Positions 52,702 through 61,279 of a DNA stretch of 64,000 nucleotides are shown in pieces (positions within the stretch are counted from its first letter, which is position 1; each line of letters opens with the position of its first letter). The notes below the pieces were generated by a model. That model ran no database searches. It was not told the origin of the DNA and saw only the letters and a list, made by a program, of their open reading frames with translations. Source of the stretch: Eutrophovita sp913057845 (GTDB lineage Bacteria; Pseudomonadota; Gammaproteobacteria; Burkholderiales; Eutrophovitaceae). The position numbers were made by a program, and so were the translations under genes. Location of the stretch: positions 1-64,000 of the forward strand of contig CAWUVH010000015.1 of assembly GCA_963925895.1 (NCBI GenBank). Direction: 5' to 3'.

Positions 52702-53766
52702 CTACATCGCGCGAATAACCGCATCACCCATCTCACGTGTACCCACACGCTGAGCGCCCTCTTGGAATATATCTGCCGTCCTGAAACCTTGCGCAAGCAC
52801 AGACTTTACAGCCGACTCAACACGCTCCGACGCCTCGATTTCGTTGAAAGTGTATTTCAACATCATCGACACCGATAAAATTGTTGCCAATGGATTGGCG
52901 ACATTCTTGCCCGAAATATCAGGCGCAGAGCCATGGATAGGCTCGAACAACCCTTTACGGTTAACATCCATAGAAGCTGAAGGAAGCATCCCAATTGATC
53001 CCGTTAACATTGAGGCCTCATCGGACAAAATATCGCCAAAGATGTTGCCAGTTAAAATCACATCGAATTGCTTAGGCTCTCTGACCAACTGCATCGCCGC
53101 ATTGTCAACATACATGTGGCTCAATTCAACTGAGGGATACTCCGCAGAAATTTTCGTAACAACCTCTCTCCAAAGAATACTCGTGTCCAATACATTCGCC
53201 TTATCCACCGAACATAACTTACGACTGCGCTTCTCGGCTATATCAAAAGCAACTCGAGCAATTCTCTCGATCTCAGAGACCGAGTACTTCATCGTGTCAA
53301 ATCCCTCATCCTCACCGGACTCGGTTTGACGTCGACCGCGCGGTTGCCCAAAGTATATGTCTCCTGTCAACTCTCGCAAGATCATAAGATCGAGACCTTC
53401 AACCAACTCAGACTTTAAACTGGAAGCTGAGGCCAATTCTGGATAGACCACAGCAGGACGAAGGTTAGCAAACAAACCCAGTTCTTTGCGAATGCGTAAC
53501 AATCCCTGTTCCGGCCTCATTGCCCGAGGTAATACGTCGTATTTTGGACCTCCAACCGCACCAAGAAGAACGGCATCAGCCTCCCTAGCCAAGGCAATAG
53601 TTCGATCGGGCAAAGGGTCACCGGCCTCATCGTATCCAGCACCACCAATGGCTCCCACTTCACACTCAATGGCCAAGCCGTCAGCCTTTAATGTATCGAG
53701 TACCCGTAAGGCTTGATCAATAATCTCGGGACCAATTCCGTCCCCCGGGAGCACCGCTATCTTCAT
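52702..53766 (-). CDS. leuB: 3-isopropylmalate dehydrogenase
   Basis: NAD-dependent oxidative decarboxylation in leucine synthesis. The ATG at 53766 gives 354 residues beginning MKIAVLPGDGIGPEI, the family N-terminus, with GGGG five to six bases upstream. A TTG four codons further upstream is rejected. Other signatures are LRKELGLFANLRPA, the ELTGDIYFGQPRG loop and the metal-binding NIFGDILSDEASMLTGSIGMLPSAS near residue 240. It follows leuD by about 90 bp. Confidence 0.98.
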   Translation of the reverse strand: MKIAVLPGDGIGPEIIDQALRVLDTLKADGLAIECEVGAIGGAGYDEAGDPLPDRTIALAREADAVLLGAVGGPKYDVLPRAMRPEQGLLRIRKELGLFANLRPAVVYPELASASSLKSELVEGLDLMILRELTGDIYFGQPRGRRQTESGEDEGFDTMKYSVSEIERIARVAFDIAEKRSRKLCSVDKANVLDTSILWREVVTKISAEYPSVELSHMYVDNAAMQLVREPKQFDVILTGNIFGDILSDEASMLTGSIGMLPSASMDVNRKGLFEPIHGSAPDISGKNVANPLATILSVSMMLKYTFNEIEASERVESAVKSVLAQGFRTADIFQEGAQRVGTREMGDAVIRAM

Positions 53767-53858
53767 GTATATCCCCAAAATTCTTCAGTAATTAAAACTA
53801 TCAATAGATCTTGATCGGTTAGATCGTTTGACCATTGACCCAGACTAAACTTGCAGAC

Positions 53859-54500
53859 CTAGCTAAATAACCAAGGCTGATTTAATTGATGCTGCGCTTC
53901 AAACTGTTTAATTTCATCAACGTGCTGCAACGTCAAGCCAATATCGTCTAGTCCATTTAAAAGACAATGCTTACGAAATGGATCAATATCGAAGTTAAAA
54001 CTTTTTTGTCCATCCATTGTAGCTACTCGCTGATTTTCCAAATCAACCGTCAACTTAAACCCAGGAAAACCAAACACATCGTGAAACAAGGTGTCCACCT
54101 CAGTCTCGCTAAGCACAATAGGTAGCAGTCCATTTTTCAATGAATTATTAAAGAATATTTCACCAAAACTAGGAGCAATGACAGCCTTAAACCCATAATC
54201 CGTTAAAGCCCACGGCGCATGTTCGCGTGAGGAGCCACAACCAAAATTCTTTCGCCCGAGCAAAATGGATGCCCCCTGGTATCGGGCATCATTCAAAATG
54301 AAGTCGGGGTTCGGCTGTCTTTTTTTGAAGGGGACGCCGGGCTGCCCAACATCTAAAAACCTCCAAGCGTCGAACAAGTTCACACCAAAACCAGATCTTT
54401 TGATCGACTTAAGAAACTGTTTTGGAATAATGGCGTCAGTATCAACATTGGCGCGATCTAAGGGGGCAACGAGCCCTTCGTATACGGCAAATTTTTCCAT
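53859..54500 (-). CDS. leuD: 3-isopropylmalate dehydratase small subunit
   Basis: Swivel-domain partner of LeuC. The 213-residue length is typical. Signatures are GLVAPLDRANVDTDAIIPKQFLK (about residues 9-31) and ILLGRKNFGCGSSREHAPWAL (about 76-96), the latter contributing to substrate binding. It lies 48 bp after leuC. That gap is filled by a five-copy heptamer repeat. AGAG stands seven bases before the ATG. Confidence 0.98.
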   Translation of the reverse strand: MEKFAVYEGLVAPLDRANVDTDAIIPKQFLKSIKRSGFGVNLFDAWRFLDVGQPGVPFKKRQPNPDFILNDARYQGASILLGRKNFGCGSSREHAPWALTDYGFKAVIAPSFGEIFFNNSLKNGLLPIVLSETEVDTLFHDVFGFPGFKLTVDLENQRVATMDGQKSFNFDIDPFRKHCLLNGLDDIGLTLQHVDEIKQFEAQHQLNQPWLFS

Positions 54501-54512
54501 GGCTTACTCTAT

Positions 54513-54547
54513 TTAAAAATTAAAAATTAAAAGTTAAACGTTAAACA
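54513..54547. repeat. Five-copy 7-bp tandem repeat between leuC and leuD
   Basis: On the plus strand the units are TTAAAAA, TTAAAAA, TTAAAAG, TTAAACG and TTAAACA. They are contiguous and end one base before the leuC stop codon. They make up most of the 48-bp leuC-leuD gap. The repeat number would set the distance from the leuC stop to the leuD ribosome-binding site. Confidence 0.75.
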
Positions 54548-54548
54548 C

Positions 54549-55961
54549 TTATTCACTCATAATGCTGCGCACATCTACAAAAGCACCCTCTATAGCTGCG
54601 CTAGCCGCCATAGCAGGGCTCACGAGGTGAGTCCGTCCTCCTGCACCTTGGCGACCTTCAAAGTTACGATTAGATGTCGAGGCACACCGCTCCCCTGACT
54701 CAAGACGATCATTATTCATCGCAAGACACATGGAGCAACCCGGTTGTCTCCATTCAAATCCAGCTGCAACAAAAATCTTATCTAAACCTTCCTGTTCTGC
54801 TTGCGCCTTAACAAGACCAGAACCTGGCACCACCATCGCCAATCGAACATTTGATGCAACACGTTTTCCTGCTACCACCTTCGCAGCAGTCCGCAAATCC
54901 TCAATACGCGAGTTGGTACATGAGCCAATAAAAACCTTATCAATACGAATATCCGTGATCCGCGTATTCGGCTCTAGCCCCATATATTTGAGCGCACGCT
55001 CAATACCCTCTCGCTTTTCCGCATCTTTTTCTTGATCCGGGTCTGGAACACGACCATTAACATCCAGCACCATCTCAGGAGAGGTCCCCCAAGTAACCTG
55101 CGGAATGAGTGCGCTACCATCTAATGTAACAACCAAATCAAACACCGCATCCGGATCCGATCTCAAAGTTCTCCAATACGACACAGCTCGATCCCAAAGG
55201 TCCCCCGTTGGGGCAAAAGTACGACCCTTAAGATAATCGATCGTAATTTGATCAACGGCTATCATTCCAGCTCGCGCCCCCGCCTCAATCGCCATATTAC
55301 ACAGCGTCATCCGCCCCTCGACGGATAACGATTCGATCGCTGGGCCAGCAAACTCAATGGCATAGCCCGTTCCACCCGCAGTTCCAATTTTACCAATTAG
55401 AGCAAGCGCAACGTCCTTAGCGCTCACCCCTGCATCAAGCCTTCCCTCCACTCTGACCAGCATGTTCTTCATCTTCTTTTGAACCAAACACTGACTGGCC
55501 AGAACGTGCTCGACTTCCGACGTACCAATTCCATGCGCTAGGCAGCCTAGAGCGCCATGCGTGCTCGTATGAGAATCTCCACAAACAACCGTCATTCCTG
55601 GCAATGTTGCACCCTGTTCTGGCCCTATGACATGAACGATACCCTGCCTTGAATCAAGAAACGGGAAATAAGCCTTCGCTCCGTACTCCTTAATATTTTG
55701 GTCGAGCGTATCCACCTGAAGCTTGGACACAGGATCCTCTATCCCTTTGTCCCAATCAGTGGTCGGCGTATTGTGGTCTGCAGTAGCGACTATCGAATCA
55801 GCACGCCAAGGGCGACGTTGGGCAAGCCGCAATCCCTCATAGGCTTGGGGGCTCGTCACCTCATGCACCAAATGTCTATCAATGTAAATGAGAGCAGTAC
55901 CGTCATCTTCCATTCTAACAACGTGACTATCCCAAAGTTTGTCATACAAGGTTTTCAACAT
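54549..55961 (-). CDS. leuC: 3-isopropylmalate dehydratase large subunit
   Basis: Aconitase-family [4Fe-4S] enzyme of leucine synthesis. The 470-residue protein has the three cluster cysteines C348 (IGSCTNSR), C409 and C412 (PGCSMCLAMN). The motifs TVVCGDSHTSTHGALG near 125 and HGIGTSEVEHVLASQ near 143 are also present. It begins leuCDB. It follows the MFS transporter gene by about 85 bp, which should hold its promoter. No leader peptide rich in leucine codons was noticed. Confidence 0.98.
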   Translation of the reverse strand: MLKTLYDKLWDSHVVRMEDDGTALIYIDRHLVHEVTSPQAYEGLRLAQRRPWRADSIVATADHNTPTTDWDKGIEDPVSKLQVDTLDQNIKEYGAKAYFPFLDSRQGIVHVIGPEQGATLPGMTVVCGDSHTSTHGALGCLAHGIGTSEVEHVLASQCLVQKKMKNMLVRVEGRLDAGVSAKDVALALIGKIGTAGGTGYAIEFAGPAIESLSVEGRMTLCNMAIEAGARAGMIAVDQITIDYLKGRTFAPTGDLWDRAVSYWRTLRSDPDAVFDLVVTLDGSALIPQVTWGTSPEMVLDVNGRVPDPDQEKDAEKREGIERALKYMGLEPNTRITDIRIDKVFIGSCTNSRIEDLRTAAKVVAGKRVASNVRLAMVVPGSGLVKAQAEQEGLDKIFVAAGFEWRQPGCSMCLAMNNDRLESGERCASTSNRNFEGRQGAGGRTHLVSPAMAASAAIEGAFVDVRSIMSE

Positions 55962-56047
55962 ACGAGTACACCTATTGGCTAACTAATTAAGACTTAAGAT
56001 CAGGATTATGACACACAGATTGAGTCTAATCATGAGGGCTTAAAGCC

Positions 56048-57193
56048 CTAATCATCAAATCTATTGCGAACCCAAAGTATCAAAATGACCCCTAACAGGC
56101 TTGTCAGCGCAGACATGGCAAAAGTGGCTGCGCCACCCCAGTTCTCCCACACAAAGCCAGAAACAAGAGTTCCTGATGCGCCTCCGGCGCCAAAACCAAC
56201 GCTAGAGTATAGCGCCTGCCCTCTTGATCGATACGCTCCTGTAAACAACTTGTTCGTCGCTGCAATACCAGCGACATGGAACATACCAAATGTAATGGCA
56301 TGCATAATTTGTGCGATACCGAGCAACACTAAGCTATCGTGACCCACGTAAACGAGAGAAAACCTGCAAACCGCAATAAAAAAACAAAACAAAAAGAAAT
56401 CATTGATGCTGAATCTCTTAAAAAGACGAGGCATCCATAAGAAGATGAAAATTTCGGCGATGACGGCGATCGCCCATAACCAACCAACTGTGGACTTACT
56501 GTGACCAAGGTCAACCACAAAAATTGAAAAGAATGCGTTGTATGCCCCGTGAGCGAACTGCATAATAAAAAAACAAACCATTAACGCAATGATCCGTTGG
56601 TCTTTCAGAAAAAAGATGGGTTGCGCAACTTCATTGGGTCGCGCTGATAGCTCGTTGTCACGCGGAAGCATCAAAACAGCCCCTAGGATAATCACCAATA
56701 GGGCACAAATAATCCAATCCAAATAAAGGACGTCTAACCATTCAAAGAGGTAGCCTCCACTGACAACCACCAAAATAAACCCAATCGAGCCCCAAACACG
56801 AACCTGCCCATAGATTGATATTTCCTCTCCCAAAGCCTCAACACAGAGAGCTTCAGCAATGGGGAGGATCCCCGACCAAAGTAAACCCCAAATAATTAAT
56901 ACACCTGCGACGGAAGAAAATGACCCTTTCGCGATCATGAACGCGAAAAGTGCAGGACTAATGAATGCAAGAATCCTAAGGAGCTTGTATTTGTGGCCCC
57001 AATGATCTGCTAACCAAGCCCAAAAGAAAGGAACAAGAATCCTTAACGTAGGGCTGATCCCCAACAAGACTGCTATTTCAAGAGGGGCAAACCCTCGCCT
57101 CTGAAGATACAGAGAAAAGAAGGGCGCGAAGGCGCCTACAAAAGCAAAGTACCAAAAGTAAAAATTTGATAATCGACCAAACAGAGATGTCAT
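56048..57193 (-). CDS. MFS transporter, HcaT-like (MFS_1-like) family
   Basis: Inner-membrane permease of 381 residues from the ATG at 57193, with about 12 hydrophobic segments. An in-frame TTG two codons earlier is possible. The start FWYFAFVGAFAPFFSLYLQRRG and the loop WAWLADHWGHKYKLLR resemble the branch that includes the E. coli 3-phenylpropionate transporter HcaT and related proteins. The substrate cannot be deduced. It lies between aroC and leuC, both biosynthetic, on the same strand. A short GGGC/GCCC hairpin overlaps its stop codon. Confidence 0.82.
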   Translation of the reverse strand: MTSLFGRLSNFYFWYFAFVGAFAPFFSLYLQRRGFAPLEIAVLLGISPTLRILVPFFWAWLADHWGHKYKLLRILAFISPALFAFMIAKGSFSSVAGVLIIWGLLWSGILPIAEALCVEALGEEISIYGQVRVWGSIGFILVVVSGGYLFEWLDVLYLDWIICALLVIILGAVLMLPRDNELSARPNEVAQPIFFLKDQRIIALMVCFFIMQFAHGAYNAFFSIFVVDLGHSKSTVGWLWAIAVIAEIFIFLWMPRLFKRFSINDFFLFCFFIAVCRFSLVYVGHDSLVLLGIAQIMHAITFGMFHVAGIAATNKLFTGAYRSRGQALYSSVGFGAGGASGTLVSGFVWENWGGAATFAMSALTSLLGVILILWVRNRFDD

Positions 57194-57274
57194 AAACAAT
57201 CAAGCACCGCAAGCATCCTTAGCGCGTGTAATTGATACGTCGAGCCGAGAGGCTAGAGACCAAACTTTTAAACG

Positions 57275-58384
57275 TCAATCAACTACAGGGTTTTGGACAG
57301 ATAGTTTTGGCGTAGTCGTTTTAACATCTGCGTTCTGACCCCGATGTCTTAACGCATGATCAATAAGAACCAAAGCAACCATAGCTTCCGCAATAGGCGT
57401 TGCCCTTATACCCACACAAGGATCATGCCGTCCGTAAGTATTCACAGTAACGGAAGAGCCGCCCTTATCTATCGATTGGCGATCTAGCCGAATACTAGAC
57501 GTGGGTTTTATTGCTATTCGAGCAACCACGTCCTGACCGGTTGATATTCCACCAAGTACGCCACCCGAATGGTTACTTAAAAACCCGTCCGGGGTCATTT
57601 GATCGCTGTGAGTCGTGCCCGTTTGAACCACCGACTCAAACCCGTCACCAATCTCAACTCCCTTTACCGCATTGATTCCCATCAATGCGCCGGCAAGGTC
57701 CGCATCGAGCTTATCGAAAACCGGCTCCCCCCAACCGACCGGAACACCGGTCGCCACCACAGTTATCTTGGCACCACAAGAATCACCGGATTTCCTCAAT
57801 TGATCCATATGCTGTTCCAGTTCGGGCACGATTGTTGGGTCAGGCGAAAAAAATGGGTTTTGGTCTACGCTATCCCATGTCTTAAAATCAATTTTTACAG
57901 GACCAATTTGAGACATGCATCCCCGCACCTCGACGCCGTAACGCTCTCGCAACCATTTTTTCGCAATTGCCCCGGCTGCGACTCTCGCTGCGGTCTCCCG
58001 AGCGGATGATCGCCCACCGCCTCTAAAATCACGCTCTCCATATTTTTGCCAGTACGTGTAATCAGCATGACCAGGACGAAACTGATCAGCTATATTGCCG
58101 TAATCCTTAGATCGCTGGTCAACATTGCGGATAAGAAGCGCTATAGGAACCCCAGTTGTACGGCCGTCAAAAACTCCAGACAAAATCTCAACAGTGTCCG
58201 GCTCTCTTCTTTGCGTGACATGACGCGAAGTGCCAGGTCTTCTTCGATCCAGCTCTTTTTGTATGTCTTCCACACAAATACTCAATCCAGGCGGACATCC
58301 ATCGACGACGCACCCAATAGCGGGGCCATGACTCTCTCCAAAAGATGTCACACTGAAAAATTTTCCGAATGTGTTACCAGCCAT
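57275..58384 (-). CDS. aroC: Chorismate synthase
   Basis: Last shikimate-pathway enzyme; FMN-dependent conversion of EPSP to chorismate, the precursor of tryptophan and folate made by other genes here. The 369-residue protein contains GESHGPAIGCVVDGCPPG (about residues 16-33), the RRPGTSRHVTQRREPD loop (about 48-63), FRGGGRSSARETAARVAAGA (about 119-138) and a C-terminal RHDPCVGIRATPIAEAM. It opens the 17-kb minus-strand run and is divergent from thyA. Confidence 0.98.
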   Translation of the reverse strand: MAGNTFGKFFSVTSFGESHGPAIGCVVDGCPPGLSICVEDIQKELDRRRPGTSRHVTQRREPDTVEILSGVFDGRTTGVPIALLIRNVDQRSKDYGNIADQFRPGHADYTYWQKYGERDFRGGGRSSARETAARVAAGAIAKKWLRERYGVEVRGCMSQIGPVKIDFKTWDSVDQNPFFSPDPTIVPELEQHMDQLRKSGDSCGAKITVVATGVPVGWGEPVFDKLDADLAGALMGINAVKGVEIGDGFESVVQTGTTHSDQMTPDGFLSNHSGGVLGGISTGQDVVARIAIKPTSSIRLDRQSIDKGGSSVTVNTYGRHDPCVGIRATPIAEAMVALVLIDHALRHRGQNADVKTTTPKLSVQNPVVD

Positions 58385-58548
58385 TGTCAGTTCAACACAG
58401 TTATTAATAAGAAAACATTATGTATCACGAGTTTAACACAGCACCTGCTTGCCAAGAGTCATGAAAATGAGTGCTCGCTTGGAAATTAGTTGATAAACTC
58501 AAGCGTCTGAACATCAAGTAGCTAAAGCACCCATAACAAGGAACATCG

Positions 58549-59343
58549 ATGCGATCATACCTTGACCTCATGAAACACATTCGTGATAACGGGACCCCTA
58601 AAGGGGATCGAACCGGCACGGGAACATTAAGCGTGTTTGGGGCCCAATTACGCTTCGACCTCAACGAGGGTTTTCCACTGCTCACCACGAAAAAGGTTCA
58701 TCTAAAATCGATAATCCATGAATTACTGTGGTTCTTAAGTGGCGACACCAACATCAAGTACCTCAAAGACAACGGCGTAACCATTTGGGATGAATGGGCA
58801 GACGAGCATGGGGATCTAGGTCCGGTCTATGGCCACCAATGGCGATCATGGCCAACCCCCAACGGAAATCACATCGATCAAATCACGAAAGTCATTCAAG
58901 ACATCAAGGAAAATCCAAATTCACGTCGTCTCATCGTCTCGGCTTGGAACGTCGGGGATATAGAGAAGATGGCTTTAGCACCCTGCCATACTTTTTTTCA
59001 GTTTTATGTCGCAGATGGCAAACTATCCTGCCAACTCTATCAACGAAGCGCGGACTTTTTTCTTGGCGTTCCCTTCAATATAGCGTCGTATGCTTTATTG
59101 AATATGATGGTTGCTCAAGTGTGCGGCCTTCAATTGGGGGACTTTGTGCACACCTTTGGTGATTGCCACCTGTACATCAATCACTTAGACCAAACAAATG
59201 AACAACTTTCCCGCACACCTCGCGCACTACCAAAAATGAATATCAATAAAACAATCAAAAATATTTTTGATTTTGATTACACAGACTTTAACCTTGAGGC
59301 CTACGATCCGGATCCGTCGATCAAAGCTCCCGTAGCAATATAG
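58549..59343 (+). CDS. thyA: Thymidylate synthase
   Basis: Methylates dUMP to dTMP using methylenetetrahydrofolate. The 264-residue length and active-site C146 (MALAPCHTFFQFYV) match E. coli ThyA exactly in position. Other signatures are KGDRTGTGTLSVFG near the start, HELLWFLSGDTNI near 57 and LYQRSADFFLGVPFNIASYALL. AAGGA stands just before the ATG. It is 13 bp upstream of folA, which regenerates tetrahydrofolate from the dihydrofolate it produces. Confidence 0.99.
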   Translation: MRSYLDLMKHIRDNGTPKGDRTGTGTLSVFGAQLRFDLNEGFPLLTTKKVHLKSIIHELLWFLSGDTNIKYLKDNGVTIWDEWADEHGDLGPVYGHQWRSWPTPNGNHIDQITKVIQDIKENPNSRRLIVSAWNVGDIEKMALAPCHTFFQFYVADGKLSCQLYQRSADFFLGVPFNIASYALLNMMVAQVCGLQLGDFVHTFGDCHLYINHLDQTNEQLSRTPRALPKMNINKTIKNIFDFDYTDFNLEAYDPDPSIKAPVAI

Positions 59344-59356
59344 TTAGGAGAATCCA

Positions 59357-59848
59357 ATGGGCATCACGATCATCGTAGCTCAGGCTCAAAACGGAATTAT
59401 TGGTAATAATGGCACGCTGCCGTGGCACCTGTCAGCGGACCTCAAGCGCTTCAAACAGTTAACTACCGGGAACACGGTAATCATGGGCAGAAAGACCTGG
59501 GACTCAATAGGGAAAGCACTTCCTAACAGGCACAATATTGTGATTACCAGATCAGTAAACTTAACTCTTAATGGAGCCCAAACTGCTGCGACTCTCGAGG
59601 CAGCGATTCACATGGCGCCGGAGGGCTTAGAAAAATTCATCATTGGTGGCGCTGAAATTTATAAGCTCGCTCTGATGCTGGCTAGCACCATCGAGATGAC
59701 CTTAATTCATAAAGAGGTGTCCGGAGACACCTCTTTCCCTGATGTTGATTTCACGAACTGGCAAGAATTGGGTAACACGCAACATCATGACGAAACAACT
59801 GGTTTGCCATACTCATTCATCACTTACCAACGAATGATTGCGCGCTAA
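59357..59848 (+). CDS. folA: Dihydrofolate reductase
   Basis: NADPH-dependent regeneration of tetrahydrofolate; the trimethoprim target. The 163 residues include LPWHLSADLKRFK (about 21-33) with catalytic D28, VIMGRKTWDSIG (about 41-52) and the cofactor-binding FIIGGAEIYKLAL near 94. TTAGGAG precedes the ATG. It is co-transcribed with thyA and convergent with the decarboxylase gene. A perfect 11-bp hairpin lies within its coding sequence at 59711-59736. Confidence 0.97.
   Translation: MGITIIVAQAQNGIIGNNGTLPWHLSADLKRFKQLTTGNTVIMGRKTWDSIGKALPNRHNIVITRSVNLTLNGAQTAATLEAAIHMAPEGLEKFIIGGAEIYKLALMLASTIEMTLIHKEVSGDTSFPDVDFTNWQELGNTQHHDETTGLPYSFITYQRMIAR
59711..59736 (+). other. Perfect 11-bp hairpin inside folA
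   Basis: AAAGAGGTGTC (59711-59721) and its exact complement (59726-59736) flank the tetraloop CGGA, then CCCTGATG follows. The stem lies about 110 bases before the folA stop and encodes HKEVSGDTSF. The sense strand has UUU at the stem base but no long U-run, so pausing or mRNA stabilisation is more likely than efficient termination. Confidence 0.6.
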
Positions 59849-59868
59849 CCCAAAGAATTGGAATGTGC

Positions 59869-61050
59869 CTATTCGTTAATTACGAGGACCTTCGGTAATG
59901 GAAATCCATTAAACTCGTTCGCATAGACCGTGGTGTAGGCGCCCGCATTAGGAAAATACAAGAGGTCACCCTCAATAGTTGTCGCAGGTAACATTTGCTC
60001 CCGACTCAGCACATCCACTGAGTCGCAACTCGGCCCTGCCACATACCATGGGACTTCATTACCTGATTTATTATTGACCTCAATCTGATACTGAATACCC
60101 TGTGTGCACTCCATAAGTCCACCAAATATGCCAGCGTCCAAATACATCCACCTCTCGTCCCCCTTGGTAGCCGTTCCAATTACTTGGCATACAAAGTAGG
60201 CTGCGTCGGATACCATGTATCGCCCAGGCTCTGCAGTAACTCGAACCTCAGCGCCAATGCCGTCAAGCGCATCTTTAATGGCACTACCAATATACTCAAT
60301 GGATGGTATGGGCTTTGTGAGACGAACCGGATAGCCGCCACCAACATTCAACAATTCAGGTTTTAAACCTTTGGCCTGCATGCTTTGAAAAATACGCTTT
60401 GAGGTTTCAATTGCTTGATTCCAATTCTCAATGTTTCGGCATTGAGAACCTACGTGAAAGGTCAGACCACAAAGGTCAGCACCAATCTCAACTGCCACAT
60501 CTAAAATGCTGTCTATATCTCGAGGTTTAACTCCAAACTTACCCGACAGCGGCCAATCGCTACCAATATTAGACGTATCGAAACGTAAATATAACTTTGC
60601 ATCTGGGACAAGAGCATGAATCTTTACGAGCTCTTCTTCGCTATCCAAAACGAACCACCGCACCCCTTTAGCCGCGGCATACTGGATAAATGAGCTGGGC
60701 TTTACTGGATTGCTGTACTGAATCGTGGAAGCATCTACGCCAATGGACAAAAGTAAATCAAGCTCTTTTATCGATGCAATCTCAAATTGACACCCCTCGG
60801 ATTTGAGCGCTTGGAGCACGCGCATATCCGGATTAGCTTTAACCGCGTAGTGAGGTGTGATGCCAGGCATTGCTGACTGAAACCGATGATATTTTTGACG
60901 AACAATATCAAGGTCTAAGATAAGGACAGGTTGATCGTAACCACCCCTTAACAGTTCATTGACGCGTGCGACATCAAGACTCACCTCTACATGTGAATCA
61001 AATAAACTTTCTAATTCAATTTGCTGATTGAGCGCTGCTTGTATGGTCAT
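59869..61050 (-). CDS. PLP fold-III amino-acid decarboxylase (ornithine/lysine type)
   Basis: Eukaryotic-ODC-like (alanine-racemase-fold) decarboxylase expected to make putrescine or cadaverine. From the ATG at 61050 it has 393 residues; a GTG eight codons upstream is less likely. Visible elements are the PLP lysine K71 in HYAVKANP, HVGS at 199-202, GGG at 237-239, EPGR at 274-277 and the catalytic CDSVD at 342-346. Ornithine versus lysine preference cannot be settled from sequence by eye. It stands alone, with a strong promoter and a roughly 130-nt leader, and is convergent with folA. Confidence 0.88.
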   Translation of the reverse strand: MTIQAALNQQIELESLFDSHVEVSLDVARVNELLRGGYDQPVLILDLDIVRQKYHRFQSAMPGITPHYAVKANPDMRVLQALKSEGCQFEIASIKELDLLLSIGVDASTIQYSNPVKPSSFIQYAAAKGVRWFVLDSEEELVKIHALVPDAKLYLRFDTSNIGSDWPLSGKFGVKPRDIDSILDVAVEIGADLCGLTFHVGSQCRNIENWNQAIETSKRIFQSMQAKGLKPELLNVGGGYPVRLTKPIPSIEYIGSAIKDALDGIGAEVRVTAEPGRYMVSDAAYFVCQVIGTATKGDERWMYLDAGIFGGLMECTQGIQYQIEVNNKSGNEVPWYVAGPSCDSVDVLSREQMLPATTIEGDLLYFPNAGAYTTVYANEFNGFPLPKVLVINE

Positions 61051-61188
61051 CTCATTTCCCAAAAAATAAACCACAGTGATTCACCCGCGAGGACAGAGGC
61101 CCCCACTCCTATCAAAGCTTTTTCAAGTCACACGCGGCATACACCCTTTAGGACAGTTCTGGATGAGAGTATGTAATTTGAAGCGCGA

Positions 61189-61216
61189 ATTATAGGCACT
61201 CTCGTGCAAGAATCAA
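61189..61216 (-). promoter_or_regulatory. Predicted sigma-70 promoter of the fold-III decarboxylase gene
   Basis: On the minus strand TTGATT (61211-61216) and a perfect TATAAT (61189-61194) are 16 bases apart. The spacer holds the inverted repeat GCAC-GAGA-GTGC, a possible operator. The start site near 61182 would give a leader of about 130 nt before the ATG. Confidence 0.7.
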
Positions 61217-61279
61217 GAAAAATTACCCAACAAAGAAAATCTTCAGGTTTTCTAAAAAAAATACAATATATACAATGAG

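Noticed and set aside
56035..56049. Terminator at the end of the MFS gene
   Set aside because: The stem is only about five base pairs around the stop codon and no U-run follows.
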